From: Mesorhizobium jarvisii
GTDB lineage: Bacteria; Pseudomonadota; Alphaproteobacteria; Rhizobiales; Rhizobiaceae
DNA length: 64,000 bases
NCBI RefSeq assembly: GCF_003601985.1
Contig: NZ_QZXA01000009.1
Span: 62,001 to 126,000, forward strand
Direction: 5' to 3'
Positions 44,358 through 52,665 of the stretch are shown piece after piece (the first letter of the stretch is position 1; each line of letters opens with the position of its first letter). The position numbers and the translations under genes are program-made. Under the pieces are notes generated by a model. That model was not told the DNA's origin. It worked only from the letters and a program-made list of their open reading frames with translations, and ran no database searches.

Positions 44358-44843
44358 ATGGTTCCGAATGCCAATGCCCGCCACTTCCTGATCAAGGCCA
44401 AGCAGCGCGACCTGATCGCCGCCGCCGGCGGGATCGAGCGCGCCGCCGCCGTCTGCTCCTACTCCAAGAGCGTGGTCGGCCGCTGGTACAATCCGGACAG
44501 TCCCGAACTCATGGAACTGCCGGCGATCTTCGCGCTGGAGGAAGAGACGGGGCGCTTCGACCTCAGCGAGGCTATCGCTTCGGCGCGCGGACGCCGCTTC
44601 GCCGAAGATGAGGCGACGCCCGTCAACGGCAACGTGATGTCGGCCCATGCCGAGACAGTCGTGCGCATGGGCGAGCTGATGTCGGAAGGCGCGCTTGCCT
44701 TCGCCGACGGCCTGCTGACACCAGCCGAAAGCCAGCGGATAGACCGCGCCCTGTCCAAGGTCGAGGCCGGCACTGCCGAATACCGCAAGATCCTCGCGGG
44801 TGCGCGCGCCAGCGGCGGGCTGAAGGTGGTGGGAGGCGAGTAA
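44358..44843 (+). CDS. CII-like phage regulatory protein
   Basis: A 161-residue protein. The N-terminal part (ARHFLIKAKQRDLIAAAGGIERAAAVCSYSKSVVGRWYNPDSPELMELPAIFALEEETG) is a helix-turn-helix of the phage regulatory CII type. The C-terminal helices are LTPAESQRIDRALSKVEAGTAEYRKIL. ATG 44358 follows GAGGAGG. Preceded by the tandem palindromes at 44288-44332. Confidence 0.82.
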   Translation: MVPNANARHFLIKAKQRDLIAAAGGIERAAAVCSYSKSVVGRWYNPDSPELMELPAIFALEEETGRFDLSEAIASARGRRFAEDEATPVNGNVMSAHAETVVRMGELMSEGALAFADGLLTPAESQRIDRALSKVEAGTAEYRKILAGARASGGLKVVGGE

Positions 44844-45322
44844 TGGCCAGTCTGGCTCTTCGCGATCCTGAAGAACGCGCCGACAGTTTCTACCGGTTCT
44901 CGGTCAAGTGCGATCGGCTGACGAACCTCAAGATAGCGTCCGCCGCGCGCAAGGCCGGCATGAGCGTCAACAGCTTCGTGCAGCGGCATTTCGAGACCAT
45001 CCTCGATGTCGCTCCCGCCAGCCTCGCGGCGCAACCCACACGGTTCGATGCGCCGAGCTTCGCCAGGCGCCACAACGTGACGATCCAGGCCGCGAATCTG
45101 TGGCTCTCGCTGTCGACGCACGCCCGCAACGGCCTTGTGCAACGCTCGCTGAAGGATCTCGCCGCCGACGTCGGCGTGCCCCGCGTGGAACTCCTGATCG
45201 AACGTCTCGTCGCCGCCGGCACGATTGAAATCGTCGCTCCGTCGTCAGGCCTTCGCCCCGCCATCTACCGCGTCCCCGGCGAGGGTGAAGCCTCGCCACA
45301 ACCCTCTGGAGAAAGCCCATGA
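44843..45322 (+). CDS. Phage hypothetical protein with winged-helix-like C-terminus
   Basis: A 159-residue protein. Residues 20-50 resemble a ribbon-helix-helix-type segment (FSVKCDRLTNLKIASAARKAGMSVNSFVQRHFETIL). The second half, LSLSTHARNGLVQRSLKDLAADVGVPRVELLIERLVAAGTIEIV, is winged-helix-like. Probably a regulator; no family name. Overlaps by 1 base with the CII-like gene (TAATG) and 4 bases with the next. Confidence 0.65.
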   Translation: MASLALRDPEERADSFYRFSVKCDRLTNLKIASAARKAGMSVNSFVQRHFETILDVAPASLAAQPTRFDAPSFARRHNVTIQAANLWLSLSTHARNGLVQRSLKDLAADVGVPRVELLIERLVAAGTIEIVAPSSGLRPAIYRVPGEGEASPQPSGESP

Positions 45323-45687
45323 GCCGCGTGCTCCGCACCTTCCGTGAAATGCTTGGCCTGCTGTCGCGTGGCGATTTCTCGCGCCACTGCGACAAGCTCC
45401 TGGACGAAGCGATCCTAGCGGTCGAGCAGTGCCCGGCCGACAAGTGCAAGGCCGAGATTATCGTCAAGATCACGCTCGACTACGAACTTGGCCGTATCGA
45501 CATCAAGGCCGACGCCAAGTCGAAGCTGCCCGACACCGTCAAGTTCATGAAGACGCCTTTCTGGGCTGTCGACGGCCAGCTTTCGGTCGAGCACCCCAAC
45601 CAGATCGACATGTTCCGCGCGCCGCGCGCGGCCGCCTCGCGCGACAGCGAGGATGAAGACGATGACGAGGAAGCCGCGGCGTCCTGA
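45319..45687 (+). CDS. Phage hypothetical protein with acidic tail
   Basis: A 122-residue protein: MSRVLRTFREMLGLLSRGDFSRHCDKLLDEAILAVEQCPADKCKAEIIVKITLDYELGRIDIKADAKSKLP, with a C-terminal run of Asp/Glu. Its fold looks alpha plus beta. It lies directly before DUF2303, an arrangement common in rhizobial and other phages, which suggests a role in phage recombination or replication. The function is unknown. Confidence 0.68.
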   Translation: MSRVLRTFREMLGLLSRGDFSRHCDKLLDEAILAVEQCPADKCKAEIIVKITLDYELGRIDIKADAKSKLPDTVKFMKTPFWAVDGQLSVEHPNQIDMFRAPRAAASRDSEDEDDDEEAAAS

Positions 45688-45719
45688 CCAACTCCCTCAA
45701 TCCTTGAAAGGAAAACCCC

Positions 45720-46640
45720 ATGCCCGATAAAGACACGTCGCTCGATGCGCACGGCATCGATCTGATCAAGACACTGGCCACCGAAGCGGTTGATCCGTTC
45801 CTGCTTCTGATCGAAACCACCGGGCTTTCGGCTGGGCTGCCAACCAATCTGCCCGTTGCCTTCGACCGCAAGTCTCAGTCCTTCAAGTCCGTCAAACCTC
45901 TGATCGAAGAATTTCGCCAGGCGCCTGACCGGCGCAAGGGCACCGCCACGGTCGAGACGCTGGCGAGTTTCATTGCGCTTGTCGACAGGCATAAGGATGA
46001 GGACTCCGTCCTCTTCGGCAAGACCGTCTGGCCGGACCCGAAGCTGACCGCCGTGCTCGATTATGACAGGGAAGGCGTGCCAGCGCGCAATCGCTCGCAT
46101 CGCGTCGTCTATGCCTTTCCGCTGACCGAGGAATTCAAGGCCTGGGTCAACGGCAACGCCAAGCCGATGGAACAGGATCTCTTTGCCGCCTTTCTCGAAG
46201 AGCACGCGGCGGAACTGGCGGCACCTTCCGATGGAGAGCGCTCGACCTATGAGCCTCTGTTCAAGGAAAAGTTCGCGACGCCGTCCGAACTGATCGCGTT
46301 GTCGCGGCACCTCGAAGTGTTTGTCTCTGCCCGCGTCAAACAGGGCATCCGCCTGCAGACCGGAGAGCGGACGATCGAGTTTTCGGAGGAGCACAAGGAC
46401 TCCAAGGGCGAGGTCGTGACCATTCCCGGCATCTTCATGGTGGCATTGCCTGCCTTCGTTGACGGCGATGCCGTGCGCATCCCTGTCCGCCTGCGTTATC
46501 GTATCGTGTCGGGCGACGTGAAGTGGTTCTATCAGCTCTACCGCTGGGAATTCTTCCTGCGCGAACAGGTCGGCTACGATCTGAAGGAAGCCGCCGACAA
46601 AACCGGCCTGCCGGCCTTCGAAGGCGCGCCGGAGGCCTGA
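45720..46640 (+). CDS. DUF2303 (YfdQ) family protein
   Basis: A 306-residue protein. KGTATVETLASFIALVDRHKDEDSVLFGKTVWPDPKLTAVLDYDREG and HRVVYAFPLTEEFKAWV match DUF2303, which is frequent in early regions of temperate phages beside recombination genes. The molecular function is not known. GAAAGGA precedes the ATG. The stop overlaps the MT-A70 start (TGATG). Confidence 0.88.
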   Translation: MPDKDTSLDAHGIDLIKTLATEAVDPFLLLIETTGLSAGLPTNLPVAFDRKSQSFKSVKPLIEEFRQAPDRRKGTATVETLASFIALVDRHKDEDSVLFGKTVWPDPKLTAVLDYDREGVPARNRSHRVVYAFPLTEEFKAWVNGNAKPMEQDLFAAFLEEHAAELAAPSDGERSTYEPLFKEKFATPSELIALSRHLEVFVSARVKQGIRLQTGERTIEFSEEHKDSKGEVVTIPGIFMVALPAFVDGDAVRIPVRLRYRIVSGDVKWFYQLYRWEFFLREQVGYDLKEAADKTGLPAFEGAPEA

Positions 46641-47842
46641 TGCCAAAGGCTGTCGCCATAGCCGCAGCCAAGCCGCTGCCGTCTCTCGTCAAGGAGGCGG
46701 CGGCGGCGCTTTCGCGCGCGACGACGGCGGCGGAAGTGCTCGACGCCCATGACAAGGCCGGCGTCGTTTATGACTTGGCCAAACGTGCGGCGCGGCTGCA
46801 CAAGGCCAAGGCCGCACATGATGAACTGGTCGCCGCCACCTATCGCGTGCAGGCCGACGCGCTGGAAATCGAAAGCCAGGCCAAGCGCCGGCTCGCCGAC
46901 GAATACGATGCCGCGCAGGAACGCGGCGAGGTCGCCAAGCGCGGCAAGCCGGTAAATGTTCCGGAGCGGAACAATAAGGTGACTTCAGCCGAACTCGGCA
47001 TCCGTCGCAAGGACATCCACGAAGCCCGCCAGGTGCGCGCGGCGATTGCCCGGGATCCGGCGATCGTGCGCGAGGCCCTGGACGATATTCTGGCCAGCGG
47101 CGACGAGCCGACGCGCACCGCGCTGAAGCGGGCGATAGCGCCGGCCGTCAAGACACTGCGTGGCGAAGAGCAGGCCGCGAAAAAGGAACGCCGCGCGCTG
47201 CGCGAAGTCGTTCTCGCCGCCGGCTACAAGGAACTGCCCGCCAAGAAATACGGCGTCATCTATGCCGACCCGGAATGGAAGTTCGATCCCTATTCGCTGG
47301 AAACCGGCATGGACCGGGCGGCGTACAACCACTATCCGACCAGCGATCTCCTGACGCTGATGCGCCGCGACGTCGGCGCCATCGCCGCCAAGGATTGCGT
47401 GCTGTTCATGTGGGCAACAGTGCCCATGCTGGTCGAGGCGATCTGCGTGCTCGACGCGTGGGGCTTCGCGTGGATCGAGCGCGACGCGAACACCGGCTTC
47501 CTCGCGCCAAACAAGGCGCATGCGCGCTACGTGTCACACTGGGCCTGGCTGAAGAACAAGATCTCCACCGGCTACTGGAACCGCGGCAAGCATGAACTGC
47601 TGCTGATCGCCACGCGCGGCAAGCCTGTCGCACCGGCCATGGGCGAGCAGCTCGAAAGCTGGTTTGAGGACATGGCCGTCATGGCCGATGTCGGCCGTCA
47701 CTCGGCCAAGCCGGCGGTCTTCGCCGAGTGGATCGAAAAGCACTGGCCGAACACGGCGAAGATCGAGTTGAACGCGCGCGAGCCGCGGCCTGGCTGGGAC
47801 GTGTGGGGCTATGAGGCCGAGCCGAAGACGGTGCCGGCATGA
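46640..47842 (+). CDS. MT-A70 family adenine methyltransferase with N-terminal helical domain
   Basis: A 400-residue protein. The C-terminal 200 residues are an MT-A70 methylase: VIYADPEWKFDPY at about 207-219 (the catalytic D-P-P-W box reads DPEW), VLFMWATVPMLVEAICVLDAWGF, and KHELLLIATRGKP. The N-terminal 190 residues are helical, with Ala-rich coil and TSAELGIRRKDIHEARQVRAAI, a helix-turn-helix-like segment. It would methylate N6 of adenine in DNA, probably for regulation or protection of phage DNA. Coupled to DUF2303 and to the helicase-methylase gene. Confidence 0.88.
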   Translation: MPKAVAIAAAKPLPSLVKEAAAALSRATTAAEVLDAHDKAGVVYDLAKRAARLHKAKAAHDELVAATYRVQADALEIESQAKRRLADEYDAAQERGEVAKRGKPVNVPERNNKVTSAELGIRRKDIHEARQVRAAIARDPAIVREALDDILASGDEPTRTALKRAIAPAVKTLRGEEQAAKKERRALREVVLAAGYKELPAKKYGVIYADPEWKFDPYSLETGMDRAAYNHYPTSDLLTLMRRDVGAIAAKDCVLFMWATVPMLVEAICVLDAWGFAWIERDANTGFLAPNKAHARYVSHWAWLKNKISTGYWNRGKHELLLIATRGKPVAPAMGEQLESWFEDMAVMADVGRHSAKPAVFAEWIEKHWPNTAKIELNAREPRPGWDVWGYEAEPKTVPA

Positions 47843-50487
47843 ACGCGCCCCTTGTCCATCCGGTCGACGTCGATCTCTATCTCGACTTCCTGCGCTGCAA
47901 GATGCAGCTGGCGAAAGCCGACGGCTTCGATGTTGCGCCGGAGGACATCAACCCGGCCGGGGCGCCGCATTGCCAGGCGATCGTGCGTTGGGCGCTGAAG
48001 GGCGGCAGTCGCGCCATCTTCGCGTCGTTCGGCCTGCACAAGACCTTCATGCAGATCGAACTGATGCGCCTGGTCGGGAGATTCGCACCGGGCTTGCGGC
48101 TGATCGTCATTCCGCTCGGCGTGAGGCACGAATTCTTCGCCGAGGCGGAAGAGCGTTTTGCCGGCGACTGCGCGGTGAAGCTGAAATTTATCCGCAGCGA
48201 TGCCGAGATACCCTCAACGGAAGATGGGGGCGACGACACGATCTACCTGACCAATTACGAGAGCGTGCTCGCCGGCAAGATCGACGTCGCCCGCTTCGTT
48301 GCCGCCAGCCTGGACGAGGCGGCGGTGCTGCGCGGATACGGCACGAAAACCTTCCAGACGTTCCTGCCGCTTTTCGCTGCGGTGCGCTTCAAATTCGTCG
48401 CCACCGCCACACCGTCGCCGAACCGCACCAAGGAACTGATCCACTATGCCGGCTTCCTCGGCATCATGGACACCGGCCAGGCGCTGACGCGCTTCTTCCA
48501 GCGCAATTCGGAATCGGCGGGCGACCTGACGCTGTTCCCGCACAAGGAAGATGAGTTCTGGCTGTGGGTGCACAGCTGGGCGGTGTTCCTGCAATCGCCG
48601 GCCGATCTCGGCTTTTCCGACGAAGGCTATGTGCTGCCGGCGGTGAGCGTGAACTGGCACGAGGTGCCGATCGACCATTCGACGGCGGGCTATGATCGCG
48701 ACGGGCAGGGCCTGCTGATCCGCAACACGGCGCTTGGCGTGACGCAGGCAAGCGCCGCCAAGCGCGACAGCCTGGCCGCACGAATCGACAGGATGAGCGC
48801 GCTTCTCGCCGAGGATCCTGCGTCGCATGCGTTGCTGTGGCACGACCTTGAGGATGAGCGCCGCGCGATCGAAGCGGCGGTGCCTGGCGTCCGCTCGATC
48901 TATGGCACCCAGGGGCTGGAAGCGAACGAAAAGAACGCCATCGGCTTCAAGGATGGCAAGTTCAAATATCTCGCCACCAAGCCGGAAATGTCGGGCGCCG
49001 GCAATAATTTCCAGAAGCATTGCCACTGGGCAATCTTCGTCGGTGTCGGCTTCAAGTTCCATGACTTCATCCAGGCGGTGCACCGCATCGTGCGGTTCGG
49101 CCAGGCTGAGGAATGCCGGATCGACATCATCTATTCCGAGGCCGAGCGCGAAGTGCGCCGCAACCTCGAAGGCAAGTGGGCCGAGCATGAGCGGCTGATG
49201 GCGCGCATGGCGGAGATCATCCGCCGCTATGGGCTGGATGGCCTGCCGCTCGACGACGTTCTGTCGCGCTCTATCGGCGTGCGCCGGCACGAGGAGCGCG
49301 GCGAAGGTTTCGTCATCGCCCACAATGATGCGGTGCTGGAAGCGCGGCGGACGGAAAGCGCCAGCGTTGGCGAGATCGTCACCTCGATCCCGTTCGCCAA
49401 CCACTACGAGTATACGGCAAGCTACAACGATTTCGGTCACACCGACGACAACGCCCATTTCTGGGCGCAGATGGATTTCCTGACGCCGGAGCTGCTGAGG
49501 ATACTGAAGCCAGGCCGGCTAGCTTGCATCCATGTGAAAGACAGGGTGCTGTTCGGTTCGGTGACCGGAGAGGGTGTGCCGACCGTTTCGCCGTTCCATG
49601 CCGAGGCGATCTTCCACTACCTCAAGCACGGCTTTCAGTACATGGGCATGATCACCATCGCCACCGACGTGGTGAAGGAGAACAACCAGACCTATCGGCT
49701 GACCTATTCCGAGATGATGAAGGACGCCACCAAGATGGGCGTCGGCTGTCCGGAATATGTGCTGCTGTTCCGCCGGCCGCAGAGCGACCTTTCGCGCGGC
49801 TATGCAGACGAACCGGTGACGCATGCCAAGCCGCTGGTGATCGCCGGCGACGGCACGGAACGGTGGAGCGACGGCGACCGGCGTCCGCAGGTGCCCGACA
49901 GCGGCTATACGCTGGCGCGCTGGCAGCTCGACGCTCACGCCTTCTGGCCGTCGTCTGGCGAGCGACTGCTGACCACGGATGAGCTGGTGCGGCTCGGGCC
50001 GAAGCCGCTGCGCGCGCTGTTCCAGAAGGTCAGCGAGGAAGCGATCTACGACTTCGAAAAGCATGTGCAGCTGGGCGAGGAACTGGCGGCACGCGACAGC
50101 CTGTCGAAAACCTACATGACGCTCGACCCGCCATCGAAGCATCCGGCGATCTGGACCGATGTGGTGCGCATGCTGACGCTGAACGGTCAGCAGGCGTTCC
50201 GCAATCTGGAAAAGCACGTCTGCCCGCTGCAGTTCGACATCGTCGACCGGCTGATCGACCGCTACTCCAACCCCGGCGACATCGTCTATGACCCGTTCGG
50301 CGGGCTGATGACGGTGCCCTATCGCGCCATCCTGAAAGGCCGCAAGGGGCAGGCTTCCGAACTGTCGGCCACCTATTTCCGTGACGGTGAGCGCTACTGC
50401 CGCGAGGCGGAAGCCAAGCGCGCCATCCCGACCATGTTCGACATGCTGGGCATTGCGGATGCCGGGACGGCGGAGGCGGCGGAATGA
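47839..50487 (+). CDS. SNF2-like helicase fused to DNA methyltransferase
   Basis: An 882-residue two-part protein. Residues 1-500 are a SNF2/SF2-like ATPase with degenerate motifs: I as FGLHKT (64-69), II as LDEAAVL (158-164), III as ATATPSPNR (198-206), VI as HRIVRFGQ (425-432). Residues 510-882 are a beta-class N4/N6 DNA methylase: catalytic block SIPF (526-529, usual S-P-P-Y) and SAM-binding block YDPFGG at 817-822, with a long target domain between. Motif I lacks the usual G-x-G-K-T/S glycines, though lysine and threonine remain. It probably modifies phage DNA. Coupled on both sides. Confidence 0.85.
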   Translation: MNAPLVHPVDVDLYLDFLRCKMQLAKADGFDVAPEDINPAGAPHCQAIVRWALKGGSRAIFASFGLHKTFMQIELMRLVGRFAPGLRLIVIPLGVRHEFFAEAEERFAGDCAVKLKFIRSDAEIPSTEDGGDDTIYLTNYESVLAGKIDVARFVAASLDEAAVLRGYGTKTFQTFLPLFAAVRFKFVATATPSPNRTKELIHYAGFLGIMDTGQALTRFFQRNSESAGDLTLFPHKEDEFWLWVHSWAVFLQSPADLGFSDEGYVLPAVSVNWHEVPIDHSTAGYDRDGQGLLIRNTALGVTQASAAKRDSLAARIDRMSALLAEDPASHALLWHDLEDERRAIEAAVPGVRSIYGTQGLEANEKNAIGFKDGKFKYLATKPEMSGAGNNFQKHCHWAIFVGVGFKFHDFIQAVHRIVRFGQAEECRIDIIYSEAEREVRRNLEGKWAEHERLMARMAEIIRRYGLDGLPLDDVLSRSIGVRRHEERGEGFVIAHNDAVLEARRTESASVGEIVTSIPFANHYEYTASYNDFGHTDDNAHFWAQMDFLTPELLRILKPGRLACIHVKDRVLFGSVTGEGVPTVSPFHAEAIFHYLKHGFQYMGMITIATDVVKENNQTYRLTYSEMMKDATKMGVGCPEYVLLFRRPQSDLSRGYADEPVTHAKPLVIAGDGTERWSDGDRRPQVPDSGYTLARWQLDAHAFWPSSGERLLTTDELVRLGPKPLRALFQKVSEEAIYDFEKHVQLGEELAARDSLSKTYMTLDPPSKHPAIWTDVVRMLTLNGQQAFRNLEKHVCPLQFDIVDRLIDRYSNPGDIVYDPFGGLMTVPYRAILKGRKGQASELSATYFRDGERYCREAEAKRAIPTMFDMLGIADAGTAEAAE

Positions 50488-50915
50488 GCGCCGACACCTC
50501 CATCCTTCGCGCCATGGCGCGCCTGCGCAGGGCACTGGAAAAGCGCATGGGCCTGGACGATCGCGCCGATGAGCTCGCCGCACGCGAGGGCGGTCGGCCG
50601 ATCCGCTCTGGCACGCTAGCCGCCTATGACACGGCTGCGCTCGGCCGGAGGTTGCGGCCGATGCTGGAATATGACGGGCGCGGCTGGCGGGCACTGGCCG
50701 AAGAGATCGGCGTGACCTCGCCGGACCTGTCGCGGGTCATGGCCGGGCAGGACATCGCCACTGGCAAGGTGTTCGCCATCTGCGACTGGGCCGGGCTCGA
50801 TGCCCGCGCCTTCTACCGCCCGCCGCTCGGCGCGCCGAAGCCGCGCAAGCGCGCAAGGCCTTCGGGGCGCGCGGTGTTTCACGGGAAAAGCACTGAAACA
50901 GGAGTTCGCACATGA
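50484..50915 (+). CDS. Phage hypothetical protein with helix-turn-helix
   Basis: A 143-residue protein. The centre, GRGWRALAEEIGVTSPDLSRVMAGQDIATGKVFAICDWAGLDARAFY, is a plain XRE-type helix-turn-helix. The basic tail (GAPKPRKRARPSGRA) may bind DNA. The first 35 residues are helical. ATGA overlaps with genes before and after. Confidence 0.68.
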   Translation: MSADTSILRAMARLRRALEKRMGLDDRADELAAREGGRPIRSGTLAAYDTAALGRRLRPMLEYDGRGWRALAEEIGVTSPDLSRVMAGQDIATGKVFAICDWAGLDARAFYRPPLGAPKPRKRARPSGRAVFHGKSTETGVRT

Positions 50916-51070
50916 GCGAGGCTTCTTGGAAATCCGAGCAAGATCGGCGCCGCATCCGCAGGGAACTTCGCCGGGTCATGGAACGGGGCCTGCCACAAGC
51001 GATCGCCGCTAATGAAGGCATGAATGGCTCGGTCCAAATCGTTTTCACCGGCCGGAGGGCGGAGGCATGA
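50912..51070 (+). CDS. Small coupled phage protein (52 residues)
   Basis: A short frame: starts MSEASWKSEQDRRRIRRELR, is basic and probably helical, with QAIAANEGMNGSVQIVF toward the end. Evidence that it is real: its ATG overlaps the upstream stop (ATGA at 50912-50915) and its stop overlaps the next start (ATGA at 51067-51070), and AGGAG stands 9 bases before it. No family recognised. Confidence 0.6.
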   Translation: MSEASWKSEQDRRRIRRELRRVMERGLPQAIAANEGMNGSVQIVFTGRRAEA

Positions 51071-51354
51071 GCGGGAACACACTCGATCCGTTCATTGCGC
51101 TCATACGCAATGCCGAAGGCGACAACGAGCGCGCCACGGTTTTGCTCGAAGCGCCGGTGCTGACGCTGCTGCGCTGGCGCTCGACCTTCGCCGACTATTG
51201 CCGCCGCGCCGCCTTCCATGAAGGCATCGTCTATCTCGATTTGCTGGCCGACACGATGGGCAAGCCTCGCCATCGCGGCAACCTCGCCGGCACGATGCCG
51301 ATGTCCGGCATCACCGCCACGCTGCTCAACATCGCCGATGGCGGTGCCGCATGA
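51067..51354 (+). CDS. Phage hypothetical protein
   Basis: A 95-residue protein, MSGNTLDPFIALIRNAEGDNERATVLLEAPVLTLLRWRSTFADYCRRAAFHEGIVYLDLLADTMGKPRHRG. Mostly helical, no family recognised. Linked by ATGA overlaps on both sides. Conserved-looking as a small phage early protein. Confidence 0.65.
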   Translation: MSGNTLDPFIALIRNAEGDNERATVLLEAPVLTLLRWRSTFADYCRRAAFHEGIVYLDLLADTMGKPRHRGNLAGTMPMSGITATLLNIADGGAA

Positions 51355-51638
51355 CCGCGCCGCTGAGACGCCATGCCGATCCCCTGGCCCGCAAGCTGGT
51401 GCCTGTGGTTCGCGAGATGCTGCTTGCGGAAGTCGAGCGCGTGGCGGTTTCGCTCGCGCGGCCGAAATCCAGCAAAGCCGACGAAGACATCATGGAGGCG
51501 TGCCGGCAGGTGGCCAGTGCCGCCGACAGGCTGGCGCAGGCGAAATATGGCGTCGGCGAGATCACGGCGCGCAAGTCGCTGGAGCGGGCGGCGACGGCGC
51601 TTGGCCGCGCCATGCGCAAACACGGGCGCATGCCATGA
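51351..51638 (+). CDS. Phage hypothetical protein, helical
   Basis: A 95-residue, fully helical protein: RKLVPVVREMLLAEVERVAVSLARP, then MEACRQVASAADRLAQAKYGVGEITARKSLERAATALGRAM. No family recognised. Overlaps by 4 bases with both neighbours. Confidence 0.62.
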   Translation: MTAPLRRHADPLARKLVPVVREMLLAEVERVAVSLARPKSSKADEDIMEACRQVASAADRLAQAKYGVGEITARKSLERAATALGRAMRKHGRMP

Positions 51639-52195
51639 ACGCCGCTGCCCGGTCCACCGATGCCGCCAGGCTGCGTGCAATAAAGGCCTCGCTCGACGCG
51701 ATCGCGCCGGCAGACTGGACGCGCGCGCATGACGAGCATGGCGGCCTGATCGAGGCGCGCGACGACATGGCGGCCGGCGGGCGCTGCGTGCTGGCGCGCT
51801 TCGACGATGCCACGGTCGAGGAAATCGAATTCGCCTGCAATGCGCCCGAAGCGGTGCGTTTCCTGATCGATCTCCTGCGCCGGGCCTTCGACGAGATCCG
51901 GCTCCTGCGCGGCGATCCGCCGGTTTCCAACGCCAAGGCTGAACCGCCGGCGGCGAGCGATCCGAAGAACTATGCCGCCGAGTGCGCCATGAAGTGCCAG
52001 GAGCCGGCCTTCAAGGTGTTTCTGGAAGAGCGACACGGGCTTGAACGCCCGCTGACCAATGAGCGCGCCGCGCAAAAGGTGCGCTCGCTGCTCGGCATCA
52101 CCTCACGGAAAGAACTCAACGAAGGCGGGCGAGCCGGCGACGCATGGAAAGACCTGCGCGCCAGTTTCGCCGCATGGCTGAAGGCGCAGAGATGA
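51635..52195 (+). CDS. Phage hypothetical protein, two domains
   Basis: A 186-residue protein. The N-terminal half carries DEHGGLIEARDDMAAGGRCVLARFDDATVEEIEFACNAPEAVRFLIDLLRRAFDEI. The second half has a conserved-looking motif, AAECAMKCQEPAFKVFLEERHGLERPLTNERAAQKVRSLLGITSRKELNEG, as in many rhizobial phage early proteins; the function is unknown. It is linked by ATGA overlaps and stands directly before the Mom-like gene. Confidence 0.65.
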   Translation: MNAAARSTDAARLRAIKASLDAIAPADWTRAHDEHGGLIEARDDMAAGGRCVLARFDDATVEEIEFACNAPEAVRFLIDLLRRAFDEIRLLRGDPPVSNAKAEPPAASDPKNYAAECAMKCQEPAFKVFLEERHGLERPLTNERAAQKVRSLLGITSRKELNEGGRAGDAWKDLRASFAAWLKAQR

Positions 52196-52665
52196 ATCTT
52201 CAACCATTCCTCATAGGCGAAGGCTGGGTTGAGGTGCTGGATGGCAACCCCACGGCCCGCGATCTATTCAAGCGCCACTACAGCTACCGGCCGCGCCGTG
52301 GCGGGCGCCAAAACGAACTGATCATCGGCCCAGGCTACAAACTGCTGCTGCTCACTGCAGATGCGCGTTCGCTATGCGCGTGGCGCAAGGAACAGCATCG
52401 CGCCGACGGGCAAACGGGCGTCGAGTGCGCGATCTTTCGGCGCGAGGGTGGCGACCTAGCGAGCGACTTGCTCAAGACCGCCATGGAGCATGCTTGGCTG
52501 CGCTGGCCGTCGTCGCGGCTGTTCACCTTCGTCAATCCGAAGGCCGTCGCCCCGACGATGGTGCGCCGCCATCCGGTGTGGGGTTTCTGCTTCTACAAGG
52601 CTGGCTGGAGTTTCGCCGGGCTGACTCAAAAGGGTTACCACATTCTCGAAAAGGTACCCGCATGA
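52192..52665 (+). CDS. GNAT-like phage protein, possible Mom-type DNA modification enzyme
   Basis: A 157-residue protein. An N-terminal RDLFKRHYSYRPRRGGRQNELIIGPGYKLLLLTADA is followed by ECAIFRREGGDLASDLLKTAMEHAWLRWPSSRLFTFVNPKAV and a C-terminal GFCFYKAGWSFAGLTQKGYHILE. The last block has the form of the end of a GNAT fold, and the HYS near the N-terminus recalls the K-Y-H-Y-S of Mu Mom. Mom adds a modification to adenine in phage DNA. The link is inference, supported by two DNA methylases upstream. A plain acetyltransferase is the alternative. Confidence 0.55.
   Translation: MNLQPFLIGEGWVEVLDGNPTARDLFKRHYSYRPRRGGRQNELIIGPGYKLLLLTADARSLCAWRKEQHRADGQTGVECAIFRREGGDLASDLLKTAMEHAWLRWPSSRLFTFVNPKAVAPTMVRRHPVWGFCFYKAGWSFAGLTQKGYHILEKVPA

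Noticed and set aside
46640..50487. Complete restriction-modification or defence system
   Set aside because: Two methylases and a helicase domain are present, but there is no nuclease gene or domain beside them. The nearest nuclease, HNH at 54559, belongs to the packaging module.
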